24,242 nt of DNA from Clostridia bacterium (GTDB lineage: Bacteria > Bacillota_A > Clostridia > Christensenellales > Aristaeellaceae): positions 1 through 24,242 of the forward strand of contig JAFUDW010000089.1 of the NCBI GenBank assembly GCA_017464225.1. Reading direction: 5' to 3'. A program made the translations under genes and the position numbers. The stretch's first letter is position 1. Every line of letters begins with the position of its first letter. The notes under the pieces were generated by a model. It did not search any database and was not told the DNA's origin. It worked only from the letters and a program-made list of their open reading frames with translations. Shown in pieces: positions 23,591-24,242 of this stretch.

Positions 23591-23651
23591 TACCCCCGTA
23601 GGAACGCTGCGGCGTGTAAAAGGAACGACGAAAGAAGGAGGCGAGACACAC

Positions 23652-24242
23652 ATTCCGTGTCCCCATTATAACATTACGATCATCGCCCGTGGGAAGGTGA
23701 AGGGCAGTTCCGTCATGGGCGCTGCCGCCTATCAATCCGGCGACAAACTTTATTCCGAGTACGAACACGAATGGAAGTCCGGCGACCATCTGGAAAGGAT
23801 CGTCCACAAGGAAATCCTGCTGCCCCCTAACGCCCCGGAGAAATACCGGGATCGGGCAACCCTTTGGAACGCAGTGGATGCGTCCGAAACGAAAAGCACG
23901 GCGCAGACTGCCCGACGCATCATCATGGCGCTGCCCAAGGAACTGACCCGGGAACAGAACATCGAATTGATCTGCAATTACTGCCAAACATCCTTCGTAG
24001 ATCGCGGCATGATTGCGGATTTTGCTGTCCATGACGACGAGGAGGGAAATCCTCACGCCCATGTGCGGCTGACCATGCGATCCCTGAATGAACAAGGAGA
24101 GTGGAATCCGAAAACCCGAACAGAATTTGTGCTGGACGAAAACGGCAAGCGCATCCAAACCGCCAACGGAAAATTCAAGCGACGCTGCGTCAGCTGGGAC
24201 GGCTGGAATGATCGAGGCAACTGCGAAATCTGGCGGCATGAA
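23652..24242 (+). CDS. MobA/MobL family relaxase, N-terminal part (runs off the window)
   Basis: This is the DNA-nicking enzyme that starts mobilization of the element. The first 197 codons are present. Motifs include HYNITIIARG near the start, SVMGAAAYQSGDKLYSEY, the conserved RIIMALPKELTREQNIELI, and the metal-binding histidines H127, H135 and H137 in HDDEEGNPHAHVRLT. No ATG, GTG or TTG lies in frame near the ribosome site. ATT at 23652, 10 bases after AAGGAGG, gives (M)PCPHYNITI, which I recall as the usual start of these relaxases. I therefore propose an ATT start. Upstream in-frame codons lack a site. Confidence 0.85.
   Translation, partial: MPCPHYNITIIARGKVKGSSVMGAAAYQSGDKLYSEYEHEWKSGDHLERIVHKEILLPPNAPEKYRDRATLWNAVDASETKSTAQTARRIIMALPKELTREQNIELICNYCQTSFVDRGMIADFAVHDDEEGNPHAHVRLTMRSLNEQGEWNPKTRTEFVLDENGKRIQTANGKFKRRCVSWDGWNDRGNCEIWRHE

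Noticed and set aside
23484..24239. A 251-codon minus-strand open frame at the right end
   Set aside because: It is antisense to the relaxase, whose metal-binding histidines and family motifs are unmistakable on the plus strand.

Overview
The window looks like chromosomal DNA of a GC-rich, spore-forming Clostridia-type Firmicute, with part of an integrated mobilizable element at the right end. The Firmicute call rests on strong AGGAGG-type ribosome binding sites, a CotF-type spore coat gene, a SpoVB/MATE-type flippase, a class II (Firmicute-type) GalT, and a DnaA-trio-like origin beside dnaN. I cannot name a genus from sequence alone.

Layout. 1-400 holds no gene but has palindromic modules. 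401-8500 is a mosaic of short chromosomal units on both strands: a SPOR-domain membrane protein, a three-helix membrane protein with a His/Cys C-terminal motif, dnaX, an aldo/keto reductase with two [4Fe-4S] motifs overlapping lgt, a two-gene spore-coat unit, and a beta-lactamase-fold serine hydrolase overlapping recX. Then come rpmB (L28), galT, eno and dnaN. Upstream of dnaN (13541-13952) is a stretch with the hallmarks of a bacterial replication origin: an AT-rich DnaA-trio-like tract, abutting DnaA-box-like 9-mers, GGGAT repeats spaced about one helical turn apart, and TTATCCACA-type boxes. dnaA is not next to it. An unusually dense run of hairpins (13962-14275) follows, then the flippase and a two-gene operon of FAD-dependent oxidoreductases resembling anaerobic glycerol-3-phosphate dehydrogenase modules.

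From about 18720 rightwards the base composition becomes more AT-rich and the genes change to mobile-element type. They are a truncated secreted-protein remnant, a 40-residue ORF, tnpV, a decayed second copy of the tnpV 3' end, an ECF sigma/anti-sigma pair, a 368-residue protein with a sigma region 4-like C-terminus, a DUF3847-type small protein, a palindrome-rich stretch that could be an origin of transfer, and the N-terminal part of a MobA/MobL relaxase. The relaxase runs off the window and appears to start with ATT. I read this as an integrative mobilizable element whose recombinase and far end lie outside the window.

Functionally the core genes serve replication (dnaX, dnaN, oriC), glycolysis and galactose use (eno, galT), lipoprotein maturation (lgt), translation (rpmB), recombination control (recX), and envelope and spore biology. 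No tRNA, rRNA or CRISPR array was seen. The most interesting items are the dnaA-less origin region, the palindrome mosaic beside it (parts of which recur elsewhere in the window), and the conjugation module with its non-canonical start.
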